This document shows, piece after piece, positions 1 to 7,763 of a stretch of 28,167 bases of DNA. Both the position numbers and the translations under genes were made by a program. The notes beneath the pieces are model-generated. The model did not search any database. It had not been told where the DNA came from and worked only from the letters and a program-made list of their open reading frames with translations. Location of the stretch: positions 1 to 28,167 of the IMG/VR virus record IMGVR_UViG_3300042445_003369. One strand, 5' to 3'. The DNA comes from a virus. How positions within the stretch are numbered: position 1 is the first letter of the stretch; each line of letters begins with the position of its first letter.

Positions 1-371
1 GCCCCGGCGTTTTGTCCAATTGCAATTGCTGCTGAATTTTGGCCTCCCGCACCGGCTGCCTCACCCAGGGCTATGGCAGCATTGGCCTGACCGTCAAACC
101 CAGCATTTTGGCCCAGGGCTATGATAGTGGGTCCTGCGGCACCATCTTTGTTGCTCAACAGTGCCCAGGTTGTTGCACCCGACGGTGTGGCCACTGCTGT
201 GAGTTCGCCCAGTGCATTGCCTATGTACAAGATGGTTGTGGTTTGATCCACCACAAGTTCACCGGGTCTGGCATTACCGTCGTAGTCAACAATGCTGGTT
301 TGAGCATTGTCCTTCATTGCGGCACGTGAAATGCCGGTAATGTTGTCGTATGGTGGTGGCGGATTGGCCAT
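1..371 (-). CDS. Fibre-like structural protein with YadA-type repeats (partial, 3' end off window)
   Basis: The gene starts at ATG 371 and reads off the left edge, so 123 N-terminal residues are visible and the C-terminus is missing. Residues 1-80 hold a Pro-rich start (MANPPPPYDN) and a small domain (VDQTTTILYIGNALGELTAV) of the kind found at the base of phage fibre proteins. From about residue 84 a 16-residue repeat begins, with IALGQNAG, IALGEAAG and IAIGQNAG at the same phase. This matches the head repeat of trimeric YadA-like adhesins, which form left-handed beta rolls. A trimeric, host-contacting fibre or tip protein is inferred. It lies 19 bp downstream of the next fibre gene on the same strand. 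A near-consensus late element (TATAAAGA, 387-380) sits directly upstream. The full length and receptor-binding end cannot be judged here. Confidence 0.75.
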   Translation of the reverse strand, partial: MANPPPPYDNITGISRAAMKDNAQTSIVDYDGNARPGELVVDQTTTILYIGNALGELTAVATPSGATTWALLSNKDGAAGPTIIALGQNAGFDGQANAAIALGEAAGAGGQNSAAIAIGQNAG

Positions 372-390
372 TGATCAGTTCTTTATAATT

Positions 391-2013
391 TTAAGCGTAA
401 ACTGCCGAAGCATAGATGTTGGCAGTGTCACCGTCAAGACTGTAGTAGGTAATTACTGCTGTGGTTTGTTGTGTGACTGTGAGTGTGGAATCACCCTGCA
501 TGTTTACACTGCTGATACCTGCAGTGATAATGTCAGTATCACCAGCAGAGGTATTGGTAGCTATGAGTGTAACTACGCGGCCGGCAATGATATTGCTGAA
601 TGCTATTGTAAAGTTGTCAGCAAAAGTACATTTAACAATGTCATCTGTGGTAACATTCAATGTCAATGTAGTGCCACTTACAACACCTGCATTACGAATT
701 GAGTGAGTAACTAACCCAGTGTAGTTCATGGCTGCTACGTTGCCGCCAGTGATATTACCTGTTGAACTAATCAGCCCAGCAGTTAGAACATTACCACCTG
801 TGACGTTGCCAGTTACACTGACTGTAGCACCTGTGTGTGTTGTAGCATTGACATTGGCTCCACCAAGAACATTACCACCTGTGATATTACCAGTTACACT
901 TACGGTTGTACCGGTAAACAACGTAGCATTGACATTGGCTCCACCAAGAATATTACCACCTGTGATATTACCTGTTGAACTAATCAACCCTGCGGTTAGA
1001 ATATTACCACCTGTGATATTGCCCGTGGCAATCACTGTTCCTGCTGTGGTAAACTTGGTAGCTGTGATGCCGTTGGCCACAGTGACATTTGCAACATCTA
1101 CTCTAGCGTTTGCCGGTGATCCAATGGGAGTAACAGTAAATGTGATTGAGCTGCCTTGAGCTGTGGTAGTTTGATTTTCCAAGGCTGTTGTGCGAATCTG
1201 AGCCATGCCCACATTGCCTACTCCTGCATTAGTGGCTGCTGTAGAATTAATACGTAGTACATCTTCATTGGCCAGCACCTGAGTAGGAACATCAACATTG
1301 CCGTTAAATCGCCTTGCTACCATACTCACATAGTCACTGTTGCCGTCATAGTACAAGCGACAAGGCGTATCTAGTTGTCCAGTGATATGCAGCATGGTAC
1401 CAGGTTGCCCGGGCGGGATTTCGGTACCACTGGAGCTGCCAATAATGTTGACTGCCCCAGTATTGCCAGTTGCAGTTACTTTAATTTCAACTATGCCAAC
1501 GTCACTGAAACTGGCGTATCTGTTGCTGATATTAGGCGGGAACCCATCAACTTTGTAAAATCCAATGTTGCCCACCAGCTGCACTTCGGCATTGCCCTGG
1601 GTGGCCAGCACCATGTTTTGATCCACATTAACCAGGGTCAACAAATTAGCATTTGCAGTAAAGTCACCAAAACTAAATGGAAGACCCGCGGTGTCTATGG
1701 TAAGTAGGCCATCATTTGAAATGTTGGCCCCGGGCCCGGCTCGGACGCCGCCAATTTTGACATTGCTTGCTGGTGAGATATTTCCACTCACAATCAAATT
1801 GCCTGTTATGTTGCCCGAGTTAGCAGTGATTGTGTTTATCACAAGGTTGGCCGTGGCTGGCAATGTCACTGGTGTGCCGCCTGCCACATTGGCTGAGTTT
1901 ACATATATTGCATTGGTGTTAGGGCTGTACCACAATCGATCCTGTTGACCCACATAGGTTTCAGCATTGGCATTGTTGTCTCTGCTGGTAAAAAGATTCT
2001 GAATGAAACTCAT
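391..2013 (-). CDS. Repeat-rich tail fibre / virion structural protein
   Basis: This 540-residue protein starts at ATG 2013 with a good Shine-Dalgarno (AAGGAG, 6-nt spacing) that overlaps the stop region of the 119-aa gene upstream. The N-terminus (residues 1-45, with TYVGQQDRLWYSPNTNAIYV) resembles a virion-attachment module seen in related phages. The central part, about residues 328-425, consists of TGNITGGN-type repeats separated by LTAGLISS or LGGANVNAT units. These suggest a trimeric beta-rich stalk. The C-terminal about 100 residues are non-repetitive beta-type sequence ending in IYASAVYA and may form the tip. No enzymatic motif was seen. The same TGNITGGN repeat occurs in the fibre at the right end of the window. 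A fibre role is inferred from repeats and neighbours; the exact position in the virion is unknown. Confidence 0.8.
   Translation of the reverse strand: MSFIQNLFTSRDNNANAETYVGQQDRLWYSPNTNAIYVNSANVAGGTPVTLPATANLVINTITANSGNITGNLIVSGNISPASNVKIGGVRAGPGANISNDGLLTIDTAGLPFSFGDFTANANLLTLVNVDQNMVLATQGNAEVQLVGNIGFYKVDGFPPNISNRYASFSDVGIVEIKVTATGNTGAVNIIGSSSGTEIPPGQPGTMLHITGQLDTPCRLYYDGNSDYVSMVARRFNGNVDVPTQVLANEDVLRINSTAATNAGVGNVGMAQIRTTALENQTTTAQGSSITFTVTPIGSPANARVDVANVTVANGITATKFTTAGTVIATGNITGGNILTAGLISSTGNITGGNILGGANVNATLFTGTTVSVTGNITGGNVLGGANVNATTHTGATVSVTGNVTGGNVLTAGLISSTGNITGGNVAAMNYTGLVTHSIRNAGVVSGTTLTLNVTTDDIVKCTFADNFTIAFSNIIAGRVVTLIATNTSAGDTDIITAGISSVNMQGDSTLTVTQQTTAVITYYSLDGDTANIYASAVYA
741..1030 (-). 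repeat. Degenerate tandem repeats encoding TGNITGGN stalk units
   Basis: Several near-identical DNA blocks (plus-strand ACCACCTGTGATATTACC and close variants) recur across this stretch inside the fibre gene. They alternate with two longer spacer types, one around GTTGAACTAATCA and one around GTAGCATTGACATTGG. They encode the TGNITGGN stalk units. Similarity at DNA level suggests recent duplication or recombination within the gene. Confidence 0.8.
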
Positions 2014-2023
2014 TGCAGACTCC

Positions 2024-2383
2024 TTAATTTTCCAGCGGCTCGTCGTCGCTTAATTCGCTTGTGATAAATGCATTCACACCCGCAGCTTTTTTCATGCGTT
2101 CTAACGCACTGGACTCTTCAGAGCTCATGGGAGTGACTTTGTGATTTGACGCTTCGGGATCTTCAGACACCTGGCCCACATTCTCATCAAACGTGTTGTC
2201 TACACCCACTGCTTTTTTTAGCAGTTCGTACTTGGCCTGCAATGGTGGCAAGAATGTATCTGTGGGCACAGGAATCAGTTCTGAATTGCCTGTATGATCT
2301 GCATGAACAGGCTTGGCCTGTTGTGGCATTGATTTTGAATCAATCATATCAGCCATTTGGCGTAGTATTTCTGAGGCTCTCAT
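2024..2383 (-). CDS. Conserved small phage protein, function unknown
   Basis: This is a 119-residue acidic protein starting at ATG 2383, with AAGGA five bases upstream and a CTAAATA late element at 2413-2407. The N-terminus MRASEILRQMADMIDSK looks amphipathic. A short motif appears twice, LLKKAVGVDNTF at residues 54-65 and RMKKAAGVNAF at 96-106, so the protein contains an internal duplication. A similar MMEMAGVKKK string occurs near the end of the 838-aa protein nearby, hinting at a shared interaction motif. The gene lies between the fibre gene and a cluster of candidate head-internal proteins. I recognise it only as a type of gene recurring in uncultured T4-like phages, and no function can be assigned. 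Confidence 0.75.
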   Translation of the reverse strand: MRASEILRQMADMIDSKSMPQQAKPVHADHTGNSELIPVPTDTFLPPLQAKYELLKKAVGVDNTFDENVGQVSEDPEASNHKVTPMSSEESSALERMKKAAGVNAFITSELSDDEPLEN

Positions 2384-2406
2384 AATAATCCTTGTGTTCT
2401 TGGTAA

Positions 2407-2413
2407 TATTTAG
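2407..2413 (-). promoter_or_regulatory. Late promoter element CTAAATA
   Basis: CTAAATA reads on the minus strand. By T4 late-promoter geometry transcription would begin near 2401, leaving an 18-nt leader with an AAGGA ribosome site before the ATG at 2383. It would drive the 119-aa gene and the fibre genes downstream. Confidence 0.6.
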
Positions 2414-2419
2414 TCAAGA

Positions 2420-2800
2420 TCAATATCCTGCAAAGGGCTTGACTGGACTTTGGGTATCAACAAATCTGGGTTCCTGACTGTTGGCTGTGCCTACTAGTTT
2501 TTTGCCGCCAGGTGTTTTGGTCATGGTCAGTGCAGTATCAATCACTTGAGCAATACCTGCATTCATGCCAACAACGACCCCGTGCTCGCCAAATGTTGTT
2601 TCTGAGTCCCAGGCAGGAATCTTGGCGTTGATGCCATCTGTGCCTGCATCACTGCGGGCCCTGGCCATGGCCACACCAAATCTATAGTTGTTGTAGGGGT
2701 CAGAGGCACTGAGTCCAGGAATCACATAGGTGTGTCGCATGGGAGCTGCTTGTTCAGGAGACAAGGCTTTTCGTTCCACAATGAACTCACGTGCTCTCAT
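2420..2800 (-). CDS. Candidate internal head protein with T4-like capsid-targeting start
   Basis: A 126-residue protein whose ATG (2800) overlaps the TGA of the upstream gene as TGATG, so the two are probably translationally coupled. The N-terminus MRAREFIVER matches the T4 internal-protein targeting peptide (MKTYQEFIAE), which the gp21 head protease cuts after the Glu of an I/L-x-E site; FIVE would be that site. The C-terminus DTQSPVKPFAGY closely matches that of the next protein upstream (NTQSPVKAFKGY), so the two are paralogues. Between the ends is GVAMARARSDAGTDG, comparable with VMMAVAMADGSGD in the paralogue. In T4 such proteins are packed in the prohead and some are ejected with DNA. 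That role is inferred here from the N-terminus only. Confidence 0.7.
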   Translation of the reverse strand: MRAREFIVERKALSPEQAAPMRHTYVIPGLSASDPYNNYRFGVAMARARSDAGTDGINAKIPAWDSETTFGEHGVVVGMNAGIAQVIDTALTMTKTPGGKKLVGTANSQEPRFVDTQSPVKPFAGY

Positions 2801-3165
2801 CAGTAGCCTTTGAATGCCTTGACAGGACTTTGAGTGTTGGTGCTGGGAACTTCTTCTGAATCCATGTCACCAGCATTCAAATCAGTATATTCAGCACCTG
2901 CTGCTTTAAATGCTTGTTTCAGCATTTCGTGCTCAATTTCGGTGTAGGGATAGGCACCACGTTTTTTTCCTATCCAGCTTTTTTCATCCATGTCCAATAC
3001 ATCACCTGACCCGTCGGCCATGGCCACTGCCATCATCACACGGTTCAGAGTGTAGTCACTGTTGGCACGTTCAGCATCACCAAAAATAGTTAGGCCTCGT
3101 GTGGCTGCTTGACGGCGAGTTCCAATCTTGCCGTCACGCTCAGTAATAAACTCCTGGGCTCGCAC
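2800..3165 (-). CDS. Candidate internal head protein, paralogue of the next gene, GTG start
   Basis: I place the start at GTG 3165, giving 121 residues that begin MRAQEFITERDG. This aligns with the paralogue downstream and lies two bases after the preceding gene's TAA. A longer reading from 3207 would overlap that gene by about 40 bases. The start peptide has the T4-like capsid-targeting form with a possible gp21 cut after FITE. The middle contains VMMAVAMADGSGDVLDMDEKSW and the end is NTQSPVKAFKGY, both mirrored in the downstream paralogue. The TGA overlaps the next ATG (TGATG). A packaged and possibly ejected head protein is a reasoned guess; no enzymatic motif was seen. Confidence 0.72.
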   Translation of the reverse strand: MRAQEFITERDGKIGTRRQAATRGLTIFGDAERANSDYTLNRVMMAVAMADGSGDVLDMDEKSWIGKKRGAYPYTEIEHEMLKQAFKAAGAEYTDLNAGDMDSEEVPSTNTQSPVKAFKGY

Positions 3166-3167
3166 GT

Positions 3168-3449
3168 TTAGAACACGCTGTTTTGTGCGGAACTTGCTGT
3201 GCCGCATGCGAGAGCAGTAAATGTAGTTCCAACTATGATAAGATAATTTCCTGCACCAACATAAACGTAGTGTGTTGATCCAGCAGGAACTCTAACTACA
3301 TTGGCATATAAATTGCCCACTGCATTGGCAGTACCTAGTGCAGTGGCAAAAACTTGATAGGTAACATCATTAGTGACAGCATTAAATTCTACTTTGTCTG
3401 TTGTCCATAATACATTGCCTGCGGTGTTAACAACTTGAACAGCAGCCAT
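3168..3449 (-). CDS. Small beta-rich protein, function unknown
   Basis: This 93-residue protein begins MAAVQVVNTAGNVLWTTDK and consists of alternating small and hydrophobic residues typical of a beta sandwich. Its ATG overlaps the stop of the 55-aa gene as TAATG. It ends two bases before the GTG start of the next gene, so it belongs to a tightly packed operon. No signal peptide, membrane segment or known motif is visible. A minor virion protein is plausible from position alone. Confidence 0.7.
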   Translation of the reverse strand: MAAVQVVNTAGNVLWTTDKVEFNAVTNDVTYQVFATALGTANAVGNLYANVVRVPAGSTHYVYVGAGNYLIIVGTTFTALACGTASSAQNSVF

Positions 3450-3616
3450 TATTTGCTACCTTCAGGGGGAATTGCAATCACTGGCTGAAACAACTCACGT
3501 GTTTGATGCAGAACGCCGGGAATGTCAACAGGTTGTTGCTTGTAGCCCTGAGTGGCTGGACTGTGCGGATTCAGCACAGGAGGAGTTGTTAAGTTTTCGT
3601 TTAGAGGTTTGTACAT
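3449..3616 (-). CDS. 55-aa Pro-rich small protein
   Basis: A short open frame starts at ATG 3616, preceded by AAAGGAAA, and ends in TAA that overlaps the next ATG (TAATG). It encodes 55 residues rich in Pro, Gln and Asn, beginning MYKPLNENLTTPPVLNPHSP. The coupled overlap, the ribosome site and the lack of any other gene in this 170-base slot support it as real. It looks like an unstructured peptide and its function is unknown. Confidence 0.65.
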   Translation of the reverse strand: MYKPLNENLTTPPVLNPHSPATQGYKQQPVDIPGVLHQTRELFQPVIAIPPEGSK

Positions 3617-3634
3617 TGTGTTTCCTTTATAATA

Positions 3635-5242
3635 TTACCAGGCGCGGCATGACCAATAACGAGCAGATGTCCGGGGTCCTGGATTGTCGCAGTTGTGACG
3701 GGCTCTAAAGCTTCTGCGTCGAGCTGGATTTGATTTCTTGATTGTCATGTTGGGATCACCAAAGTTGACTTTTTTCACGTTGCCGGTCTTGGGATCCTTT
3801 ACATACACTTTGCTTTTGGCCACGTCGCCTTGCATGGGTTTGCCCAGCTGCACTTTGCGGCCTTGGTATTCGGCTTCGCCTAATTCTGTATCATCAAAAT
3901 CGTATTCGTCAAAGTCAGTTGCTTCGTCGTCGCTGGTGTTGTAACTGCCGTCGTCGTTGAAGCCACCTTCGGCTACACCTTGGTTTGCTTCACGCAACCG
4001 CATCATTGGAGCAGCAATTCTTGCAGGGGCCACTGGGGTAACTGGCCTCGGTGTGACCGTTGTGGCATTTGCTGTATTAAATCTTTTGCCAGCAGGTGCA
4101 GCAGGTGCTGCAGGTGCTGCAGGTGCTGCAGGTGCAGCAGGTGCTGCAGGCGGCTCTCCCAAAGCTGGCGCAGTGCGAGCAGCAGGTGCTGCAGGGTTAC
4201 CTTGATTCATCGGTTCCTTAATGGCTGCATCCAATACTGGATTTAAATATTGCGCCCACATTGGTGGGGGTTTTATTGTTCTGAGCTGTCCAATAGTTGA
4301 TTTAAAAATGCTCTGTAGTATTTTTGCAACAGCAGCATCATCAGTTGGGTTAATGCGTTCAAAATAAGTTTGCACACCATCTATAATGCTGGTCAGGCCG
4401 CCAGGTCCGAGTGTCGTTGACGGCCCGCCATTAATCCAGACCTTAAAGGCTTTTAAATCGCGCTCGATTTCGGGATTCTTGGCTTTCATATTGCGTTTGT
4501 CCCACTCACCGCCAGCTCCGTATCTGTAGGCTTCTTCCGCCACATCTTGCTCACGCGGGCTGTCCAGCATCTGCTGCACTTGACGCACATAGCCACTCAC
4601 ATCGCTGGAGCCAATTTCATCATCAGGACCTATGTTCACGCGGTCAGCAACTTCATCCACAGCATTCATCACTTGTTCAGGACCGTACTGGGCCAGCATG
4701 CCAGTGTGTTGCATCATGATACGGTGCAGGATAGCACGAGCCACAGGATTGGACTCGCTGTCGCCTTCCATAACGCCACTAGTTTTCTTGCTGGCAATAT
4801 AGTCAGCAGCAGTGTCCACATAGTCAGCAGCACGATCAATCTTGCTCTGAGTCCACTCAGGCATGTTGTCGTTGTTGCCCAGTAGGTCCATGAGTCGGCG
4901 AGCAGCAGTCACAATGGTGTTGAGATCGTCTTTGGCCATGGAACCTTCTTGATCATACTCACCAGGATCTTGATCTGCAGCATTGCTGTGTTGTTCTGTA
5001 CTACCGCAGCCACAGCCTGAGCCGCCGCACTCCATACAGGTTTCTTCAAATGTGTAGCCGTAGCTTTCCAGCAACTCGATCATGCGATCATCCGCAGCAA
5101 TCACCACACCGTCGCTGCGGCTTTCTACCACCACGCTTTCAATCAGGCATTCTTCACGAATGTTAATGGCAAACATGTCGCCCTCCACAGGATTAGAGGC
5201 AGCGTGTTCGGATTCTTCAAGATAATCGCGTAGGCTTTTCAT
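3635..5242 (-). CDS. Multidomain candidate head-internal protein with conserved Cys/Trp C-terminus
   Basis: The start is ATG 5242, which overlaps the upstream TAA (TAATG) and has AAAGGA upstream; a start at 5266 would overlap the 838-aa gene. The 535 residues begin MKSLRDYLEESE, a possible capsid-targeting peptide with a gp21-type site (YLEE). In order there are a small domain (about 20-68), a Cys cluster CMECGGSGCGC (69-79), a helical segment (104-152), VxEG-type linkers (VMEG 157-160, VAEE 234-237, VAEG 423-426), a helical domain (255-345), an Ala-Pro tract (366-384), an acidic stretch (438-457) and a basic C-terminal block. The block contains VYVKDPKTGNVKKVNFGDP, then NCDNPGP and YWSCRAW. 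I recall similar C-termini in other uncultured phages, but no function is known to me. Confidence 0.75.
   Translation of the reverse strand: MKSLRDYLEESEHAASNPVEGDMFAINIREECLIESVVVESRSDGVVIAADDRMIELLESYGYTFEETCMECGGSGCGCGSTEQHSNAADQDPGEYDQEGSMAKDDLNTIVTAARRLMDLLGNNDNMPEWTQSKIDRAADYVDTAADYIASKKTSGVMEGDSESNPVARAILHRIMMQHTGMLAQYGPEQVMNAVDEVADRVNIGPDDEIGSSDVSGYVRQVQQMLDSPREQDVAEEAYRYGAGGEWDKRNMKAKNPEIERDLKAFKVWINGGPSTTLGPGGLTSIIDGVQTYFERINPTDDAAVAKILQSIFKSTIGQLRTIKPPPMWAQYLNPVLDAAIKEPMNQGNPAAPAARTAPALGEPPAAPAAPAAPAAPAAPAAPAGKRFNTANATTVTPRPVTPVAPARIAAPMMRLREANQGVAEGGFNDDGSYNTSDDEATDFDEYDFDDTELGEAEYQGRKVQLGKPMQGDVAKSKVYVKDPKTGNVKKVNFGDPNMTIKKSNPARRRSFRARHNCDNPGPRTSARYWSCRAW
4092..4151. repeat. 9-bp tandem repeat (GCAGGTGCT), Ala-Pro tract
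   Basis: Six full 9-bp units of GCAGGTGCT or GCAGGTGCA run from 4092 to 4145 on the plus strand, followed by a partial seventh. They encode the Ala-Ala-Pro tract of the overlying minus-strand gene. Unit gain or loss keeps the frame, so linker length could vary between relatives. Confidence 0.9.
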
Positions 5243-7758
5243 TATTGTCCTTTGTATGATTTCCACAAGTTTGCTGTCATTGCAAAAATGCTTTCGTCAA
5301 CTTGCTTTTCTTTGTCGCTGACTGCTTTTTTGAACAGTTCTTTTTTGTCACCATCTTTGTCAACGTCCAGGAAATCAGGCTTCTTTTTCTTGACGCCGGC
5401 CATTTCCATCATTCTAGCAATGGGATCTTGTTCGTTCATGTCATTGTACCAGTCATCTGTGCCGTATGCTTCTTCCTCAGCTTCATCAGGATCCATGCCG
5501 CCTGCTTTTAGGTCATGATAATGATCCAATCGTTCTGCGTCACTTGGTCCTTGACCTTCGTTGGTGTACTGACGTTCTTCTTGGCTGGCAATCACAGGAA
5601 TTGTGGTCTGTCCAGTTGACTTAGGTTTGTTCAGGCCACCTGAGTATTGAAATGCGTCATTGCTGGTTTCAGTATTGGTAGGATAATCTGGCTTGTTTTC
5701 ATCCACCATGTCAGGTGCTTGACTGTAGGCCTGATCATGATCGTGGTCGCTGCCCATGCCAGCCATTTTCAACATCATGGCCAGTTTGTCTGCATCGTCT
5801 CCAGTGGCTGTGATGGTCAGGCTCTTGCCTTGGCCGTCTTGTGCGTCTGCGTTCAGACTCATATTCATGCTCATGCTTTCGTCCAGGCGACTCATGCTTT
5901 CAGAGATCATGTTTTCCAAGTTACGGTTCATGCTGTCATAGATGCCGCCACCAAACGTAAATCCACCACTGGATTTTTTGCCGCCTGCAGCAGGTGCTGT
6001 TGCCACGCTGCCACTCACTGTGGTTTCATCAACTTTTTCTTCTGACTTGGCACTGCGTTTGCTGACTTTTTTGCTGCTGTCAGTGGGACTGTCTGATTCT
6101 TCTGCTTTTTCTGGCAGGCCTTTGTGCTTTGTTGCAGCAAAGTCTTTGGCTGCTTTTTTAGGCATTTCTTTTGCTACTTTGGCAACTGCTCCACTAGCAG
6201 GCTTTTCGCCTTTTTGTGCAGCATGAACCATGCCCATGAACTTTTGTTGCTTTTTGCTTACTGCTTTTTCATCAAGCTCTTCTTCGCTAACTTGTGCGTC
6301 ACCTGACTGTTGATTTTTAATCAAGGTCATTGCTGCATACAGCACAGATTCTAAACGACTAGCAAATCCTTGTGGGAATTCACCACCACGTTGTGCTTGC
6401 TTTGCTACTGCACGAATATCAGCAAGGTCGTTATAAATTTGTTGTGCTTGCCCATGGTCAGAACCTTCTTTGACTTTTTTGCCAGGCTCTTTGTCACTCA
6501 TTTTGTGTCGGGTCACAGCACCTTTGTGCTTGGGTAGGTTTACTTTGCCACCAACACCAAATGCTGAAAAGTCAGGTTTCATGACTTGACCTGTGTCGCT
6601 GTCAGCATTTTTCTTGGGGCGGCCACGACCACGTGAACCTTGTCCAGCTGCTGCTGCGGCTTTTTTCTTGGCAGCAATTGCTTTGGCATCATCTCGATTA
6701 CCATCATATTCAGTACCGTACGTGCCTTTGTGAATGCGGCTGGCAGATTTTTGTGCTTCTGGTTCTCTGCGATTTTTGTAGTCAAACGCATTGTCAGTGC
6801 TGGCTTCATGAACTGTGTCAACATCGGGTCTGGAACCCAGGTAAGTGAAACGACTTGTGGTGTCCCATTCTTGGAATGCTGCTTTTGCTTCTGCTGCACT
6901 AGTGGCCTTGACTTGAGTACTGTATGACTTGCCCGGCTTGCTAGGATCTTTATAAGCAACGGTATAGGTAGTTGCACCTTGCGTTTCGTTCATTTCAGAA
7001 TTACGCCCACGACCGCCACCGATGGCTTTTTTCATTGCTTCAGCAGCAACGTCACCCAGCATTTCGTCTACTTCTTTTTTGGCTCCAGCAATTTTGTCAG
7101 CAAAAGTGATCTTGTCTGTAGGAGGAGCTAAAGCAGCGAAGCTCTTTTGTCTAGCTGGACTCATTGCTTCTTTGGCCATTGGAGGACGGCTTCCACCAGA
7201 ACTTTTTTCTAGACGGCGTAGTAATTCTTCATCGCCAGGGGCAAGTACATCAACTGCTTTCTTGATACCAGAACCAATTTTACCCAAGATGCCTTGCTTG
7301 GGAGGACGACCCATGTCAGGATTTAGATCCATGGCATGTTGTGTGTGCGTTCCTTCTTCAACATCTTCCTTTGGATGACGCAATTTATTCAGTACGGCAC
7401 CAGCAACTTTTTCACCGCGTTCTTTTGAACCATAACGCTCTGCTGCACTCTTGGCAATTTTTTCAAAGTTCTTGCCTGGCTTACCAATGTCTTTGCCGGC
7501 ACGAGCTTTTTTAGCCGAGTAATCGCCAGTGGAACCTTCTGCTACACTTTCGTCATACTTGTTGTATTTGTCGCGAACTGGGTCAAGATCTTTACCATCA
7601 CGGCCTGCCTTGGCCAATGCTTCCATACCTTGTTTGCCGTACTTTTCATAGCCTTTGGCAGCACGACTCATGTCACGCTCATTCAACTGCTTGTGTGTGA
7701 CTTCGGGTGTGGCACGGATGCCATCTAGCTTTTTGTTTAGATCGTAAAAAAATGTCAT
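5242..7758 (-). CDS. Large charged modular protein with AT-hook, DUF3008-like and EF-loop segments
   Basis: An 838-residue, highly charged, mostly disordered protein starts at ATG 7758, with AGAGGA from the end of the preceding gene acting as ribosome site. Modules in order are an N-terminal segment (1-70), a helical AxxRYGS region (78-128), a small mixed alpha/beta domain around 262-298 (TYTVAYKDPSKPGKSY), an AT-hook-like RGRGRPKK (376-383), a helical segment (436-486), a DUF3008-like segment (500-550, with KKQQKFMG and DFAATKHKGLPEK), an acidic C-terminal region and a Ca-binding-like loop DVDKDGDKKE (798-807). Between them short VxE or VxEG sites recur (72, 133, 230, 316, 429, 490, 576, 685, 820). 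DNA-associated head protein or scaffold is a guess; gp21-type cutting at the VxE sites is possible but untested. Confidence 0.75.
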   Translation of the reverse strand: MTFFYDLNKKLDGIRATPEVTHKQLNERDMSRAAKGYEKYGKQGMEALAKAGRDGKDLDPVRDKYNKYDESVAEGSTGDYSAKKARAGKDIGKPGKNFEKIAKSAAERYGSKERGEKVAGAVLNKLRHPKEDVEEGTHTQHAMDLNPDMGRPPKQGILGKIGSGIKKAVDVLAPGDEELLRRLEKSSGGSRPPMAKEAMSPARQKSFAALAPPTDKITFADKIAGAKKEVDEMLGDVAAEAMKKAIGGGRGRNSEMNETQGATTYTVAYKDPSKPGKSYSTQVKATSAAEAKAAFQEWDTTSRFTYLGSRPDVDTVHEASTDNAFDYKNRREPEAQKSASRIHKGTYGTEYDGNRDDAKAIAAKKKAAAAAGQGSRGRGRPKKNADSDTGQVMKPDFSAFGVGGKVNLPKHKGAVTRHKMSDKEPGKKVKEGSDHGQAQQIYNDLADIRAVAKQAQRGGEFPQGFASRLESVLYAAMTLIKNQQSGDAQVSEEELDEKAVSKKQQKFMGMVHAAQKGEKPASGAVAKVAKEMPKKAAKDFAATKHKGLPEKAEESDSPTDSSKKVSKRSAKSEEKVDETTVSGSVATAPAAGGKKSSGGFTFGGGIYDSMNRNLENMISESMSRLDESMSMNMSLNADAQDGQGKSLTITATGDDADKLAMMLKMAGMGSDHDHDQAYSQAPDMVDENKPDYPTNTETSNDAFQYSGGLNKPKSTGQTTIPVIASQEERQYTNEGQGPSDAERLDHYHDLKAGGMDPDEAEEEAYGTDDWYNDMNEQDPIARMMEMAGVKKKKPDFLDVDKDGDKKELFKKAVSDKEKQVDESIFAMTANLWKSYKGQ

Positions 7759-7763
7759 GGGGA

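Noticed and set aside
741-1030. CRISPR-like regular repeats
   Set aside because: The repeats are degenerate, in frame and encode protein repeats. They lack identical direct repeats with unique spacers.
728-1159. Plus-strand open frame of Pro/Leu/Val repeats
   Set aside because: It is the antisense reading of the fibre stalk repeats and has no start context.
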